Shown here one piece after another: positions 60,906 through 64,000 of a stretch of DNA of 64,000 nt. Under the pieces are notes generated by a model that saw only the letters and a program-made list of their open reading frames with translations, searched no databases and was not told the origin of the DNA. The position numbers and the translations under genes are program-made. Origin of the DNA: Flavobacterium pectinovorum (GTDB taxonomy: Bacteria > Bacteroidota > Bacteroidia > Flavobacteriales > Flavobacteriaceae). Within the stretch, counting starts at the first letter, position 1. Every line of letters starts with the position of its first letter. The stretch is taken from positions 1 to 64,000 of the forward strand of contig NZ_FRBX01000007.1 of the NCBI RefSeq assembly GCF_900142715.1. Direction: 5' to 3'.

Positions 60906-63617
60906 ATGAAAAAATTATACAAATTAAGTTCAATATTTTTTGCAGTTTTATTTTTGTCATCTGCTCAGTTAAGTGCACAAAATGCGAAAGTACAAATTGA
61001 TAAAAATAAGACGTACCAAAAAGTTACTGGTTTTGGAGGTTTTGTATGCAGTCCCCAGTTTGGTTATAATTACATGTCTGTTGACGAAATCAAAAAAATG
61101 TGGGGAACAAACAGTGAAGCCGGTTATAACATTATGCGTCTTTACATTCCGGGAGAAAGTAACTGGGCAACAACGCTTGCAACTGCCAAATTAGCCAAAA
61201 ATGATTTGGGATTAAAGATTTTTGCAAGTCCCTGGACAATGCCGGCAGAATGGAAAACAAACAACAGTGAAGTTGCGGTTTACACAGATGAAAATGGAGT
61301 TAAGCAAATTGGCTACCTGAAAGAAGAACATTACGAAGATTATGCTTTGTATCTTAATCGTTATGTAACCTATCTTCGTGATAATGGAGTAGAACTCGAT
61401 TATATTTCAATTCAAAATGAGCCTGATGAAATGGCAACCTATCAAGGCTGTATATGGACACCTGTACAAATAGCTGCATTTGTTAAAAATTACGGACATC
61501 TTATTAATTGTAAGGTTATTGCGCCTGAAAGTGTTGGTTATTCAGATGCTTTTTCAAATGCTTTTCTGGATACTGATGTCATGAATAACTTTGAAGTTTA
61601 CGGAGTTCATCAGTATGGTGGTATTCAGTCCAAATACAAACAATTTCAGAATTATAACAAGGAGATCTGGATGACAGAATATCTCATTAACTGGAATTCC
61701 GGAGGTACGGTTCGTGATTTTAATTGGGGAATTGATGCTTTTAGTTTCGCAAACAGTGTGAATGATGCCTTGCTAGGAAATGTCAATGCGTGGATTCATT
61801 ATTCCACTAAGCGATATTACGCACTAATGGGTGATGGAACAAACGGCACAGTATCCGGAGAAATGACCAAAAGAGGGCATATACTTTCGCAATATGCAAA
61901 ATTCACTACAGGTACAACACGTGTAGAATCAACGTGGAGTGACGCAACTGTACAGCTTAAAGGTTCCTCGTACATAAATGATGCAGGTGATAAAATTGTT
62001 CTTACTATAATTAATCCATCACAAAACACCTATAATCTTACTGTAGATTTACCATTTTATTCTGTAAAAGGCACTAAAACAATTACCAGCCAAAGTATTG
62101 ATATACAAAATACTGCGATAAGTTTTGCTGAAACATTTCGTCCGGTAATAAGTATTAATCCTTCGAGTTTTATTACTCTGACATTTGAAAAGAGTAAGGA
62201 AAGAGTACCTTCACAAATGACCAGTAAAGAAGTTCATTACGCTAAAATTGAAAATCAGCCTGTTACAAATTCAGCATTCGGAACAACCTATCAGATTAGT
62301 GGCAAAACAGTGACATTTGCAAACGCAAATCCTCTGATAAGTACCAATATGGACGGTTCTAACGGATATTTGAAATTAGACAACCGTTACAATAAATTTA
62401 TACTGCATGTTAAAAGTTTTACTACTGCAAATCAAGCCAATACTGATAATACGACTTTGTATTATATCAATGACAACGGCGAAGTAAAATCTAAAAATTA
62501 TGGAAAATTTAATTTCCCTACCGGGGTCGAATTTGATTTGACATTTGATATTTCTAAATCCGTTCTTACAGATGGATGTACCGGAATTATTGGTTTGCGA
62601 AATTCAAATTACAGTTCAGTACTTACTTTAAATTTGGGTGATGTATATTTTAATATTGCTGATGAAAAAGCAGCCGAATTTGCAGGAATATATTCAGATG
62701 ATGACAGCCTTTTGATGGATGCTCTGCAAAGTCCGAATTATGTATCATTAGATTTTAGAAACGCCACCGGTATCAGTTCCACTCAGGATTGGCATGCCAA
62801 ATCAGTAAATAAAAACAGTATTTTTTATGTAGCTGGTAATAACACTGCTAACAATGTAATATCAGGAACAACGTGTAACAATCTAAAACTTATGGATCAG
62901 GGAGGAGATTTTAATGTTCCTTTCGGTTTTTCAGCTTTAGCTGCGTCTTTTACCAAAACGATTTCAGGTAATGATGTTCTGGTTCTTCCGTATGAAGCCA
63001 GTATACCTCAAGGTGTAATAGCTTACACGCTAGAGCCTTCATCTGCTAAAATAATCTGTAATAAAATTGAAGGTGTAATTCCGGCAAATACCCCTGTTTT
63101 ACTGAGTGGTTCAGGTACATTTGTTTTCAGTGGAACCGGAAATGTTTCAACACCAAAAGCCTTAACTGTTGATCAAATAAATCCGGTTTACATTGGTGTG
63201 AAAGCTCCGGCAGGAAGTTATACATTGAAGACAGTAAATAATGTTACTGCATTTTATCCTGTAACTGCAGGAAGCGAACCTTTAATTTCATCATTTAATT
63301 TTTACTTAAGTGAAAAAAGCGGATATAATGCAACCGTGCTTCCGTTGGAGTTTACCACATTAGGCATCGTTCAAAATGAATTGAATGAAGCTAGTTTCAC
63401 ATTATATCCAAATCCTGCGTTGGAGGAAATTTTTGTTGATAAGATGACTTCTGATTTTGATTATAAAATTTTTAATGTTCAGGGCACTTTAGTGAATTCA
63501 GGCACTTTGAAAAATGGTAATACCAGAATAAAAATAGAATCACTGCCTGCAGGAGTTTATTTTATTAATGGAACAAGCGATAAATCTAAAATAAACAGAA
63601 AATTTGTAAAAAAATAA
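60906..63617 (+). CDS. T9SS-exported GH30 xylanase-like protein
   Basis: A 903-aa secreted enzyme with signal peptide (cleavage near LSAQ, 25). The GH30 barrel plus side beta domain spans ~27-430, with acid/base Glu172 in SIQNEPDE and nucleophile Glu258 in WMTEYL. GH30 in glucuronoxylan loci usually cuts next to glucuronic acid branches. Residues ~440-820 hold beta-rich modules I cannot name. The last ~75 residues are a type A T9SS sorting domain (FTLYPNPALEEIFV, GVYFINGTSD). It should be released or attached at the cell surface. Confidence 0.9.
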   Translation: MKKLYKLSSIFFAVLFLSSAQLSAQNAKVQIDKNKTYQKVTGFGGFVCSPQFGYNYMSVDEIKKMWGTNSEAGYNIMRLYIPGESNWATTLATAKLAKNDLGLKIFASPWTMPAEWKTNNSEVAVYTDENGVKQIGYLKEEHYEDYALYLNRYVTYLRDNGVELDYISIQNEPDEMATYQGCIWTPVQIAAFVKNYGHLINCKVIAPESVGYSDAFSNAFLDTDVMNNFEVYGVHQYGGIQSKYKQFQNYNKEIWMTEYLINWNSGGTVRDFNWGIDAFSFANSVNDALLGNVNAWIHYSTKRYYALMGDGTNGTVSGEMTKRGHILSQYAKFTTGTTRVESTWSDATVQLKGSSYINDAGDKIVLTIINPSQNTYNLTVDLPFYSVKGTKTITSQSIDIQNTAISFAETFRPVISINPSSFITLTFEKSKERVPSQMTSKEVHYAKIENQPVTNSAFGTTYQISGKTVTFANANPLISTNMDGSNGYLKLDNRYNKFILHVKSFTTANQANTDNTTLYYINDNGEVKSKNYGKFNFPTGVEFDLTFDISKSVLTDGCTGIIGLRNSNYSSVLTLNLGDVYFNIADEKAAEFAGIYSDDDSLLMDALQSPNYVSLDFRNATGISSTQDWHAKSVNKNSIFYVAGNNTANNVISGTTCNNLKLMDQGGDFNVPFGFSALAASFTKTISGNDVLVLPYEASIPQGVIAYTLEPSSAKIICNKIEGVIPANTPVLLSGSGTFVFSGTGNVSTPKALTVDQINPVYIGVKAPAGSYTLKTVNNVTAFYPVTAGSEPLISSFNFYLSEKSGYNATVLPLEFTTLGIVQNELNEASFTLYPNPALEEIFVDKMTSDFDYKIFNVQGTLVNSGTLKNGNTRIKIESLPAGVYFINGTSDKSKINRKFVKK

Positions 63618-64000
63618 GATTAGAATTAAGGATAACAGGATAAAAAAAGAGTTGCAAAGTCTCCTAAAACAATGGTGACTTTAAAGCTGGACTTCAAGAA
63701 TATTTACCCTGCGATATTAAATTATCGTAGGTTTTCGGATTTTCATTATCTGTGCAGGAAGCAAAATTTATTTGCCTGGTATTTGAATTAAAATATAATA
63801 TCTAAATGATTTCTTTTGATTTCGAGTTGTTTTCTTAAAAATATTTGATTTAAAAACATAAATGATAAAAATATAGCTTTTTTATTGAAGAATTATTTTT
63901 CACGTTTTAAAAAGTGTTATTTTTACACTTTTAGTAAACAACCGATAGAACTAGTTTATTTTCTAGTTTTAAGAATAGTATTCTTTAGTCTTACTTCTTG
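63618..64000. other. Intergenic region at the right edge
   Basis: 383 bases without a gene. The first half has no clear feature. AAAAGTGT (63910-63917) and ACACTTTT (63925-63932) form a small inverted repeat over TATTTTTA (63918-63925), a near -7 element. A one-mismatch LacI-type site follows at 63938. The region looks like a promoter for a rightward gene beyond the window. Confidence 0.5.
63938..63948. promoter_or_regulatory. LacI-type operator, copy 7 (one mismatch)
   Basis: ACAACCGATAG differs from the exact site by one base. It lies just after a possible -7 element, as copies 2 and 4 do. Confidence 0.45.

Overview
The window is a chromosomal segment of a Flavobacterium-like member of the Bacteroidota. 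The evidence is AT-rich intergenic DNA, A-rich leaders without Shine-Dalgarno sites, several matches to the Bacteroidota -7 promoter element TAnnTTTG, a SusC/SusD pair, an Oar-like TonB receptor, and type IX secretion C-terminal domains. No insertion sequence, phage gene, CRISPR array or replication origin was seen.

Layout. 1-400: the 3' end of an rRNA operon (5S tail, tRNA-Phe, tRNA-Leu) closed by two tandem terminators. 500-5,420: small-molecule and aldehyde stress genes (Crp-like regulator, DJ-1-like protein, ABM monooxygenase, aldehyde dehydrogenase) and a DoxX/HxlR divergent pair around a 40-bp palindrome. 5,580-14,300: Oar-like receptor, FMN reductase, YceI lipoprotein, alpha/beta hydrolase, DHA2 exporter, MscS channel. 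14,400-21,050: a stress island on the minus strand with large-subunit catalase, YciF-like ferritin-fold protein, SDR, an unrecognised 723-aa protein and a duplicated membrane protein. 21,300-23,260: a quinone-detoxification operon (MhqO-like dioxygenase, GNAT, MhqD-like esterase). 23,280-28,270: a T9SS-secreted S8 protease, a HEIGH metallopeptidase lipoprotein and a DUF1080 protein.

From 28,370 to the right edge lies a large glucuronoxylan utilisation locus. It holds GH3, a LacI regulator, GH67, a mannonate/fructuronate SDR, UxuA, GH10, a GPH symporter, cytoplasmic GH43, a Nudix-type regulator, a GntR/LBD regulator, XylB, XylA, transaldolase, SusC, SusD, secreted GH43, an SGNH esterase, a CE6-CE1-Eset-CE1 multi-esterase, GH115 and GH30. 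The proposed flow is as follows. GH30, GH10, GH115 and the esterases debranch and cut xylan outside or at the surface. SusCD imports oligomers. GH67, GH3 and GH43 finish the cutting. GPH brings small sugars across the inner membrane. XylA/XylB/transaldolase and the mannonate branch feed central metabolism.

The main new observation is a shared near-palindromic site, ACAACCGATTG, with a central CG as LacI-family repressors prefer. Five exact and two one-mismatch copies occur, all in intergenic DNA of the xylan locus, in front of GH3, GH67, the GPH symporter, SusC and the right edge. Several overlap a recognisable promoter. This defines a candidate LacI regulon for xylan use. The GntR-xylBA unit lacks the site and has its own perfect inverted repeat across its start codon. 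A second theme is the number of palindromic or long inverted intergenic repeats inside the xylan locus.
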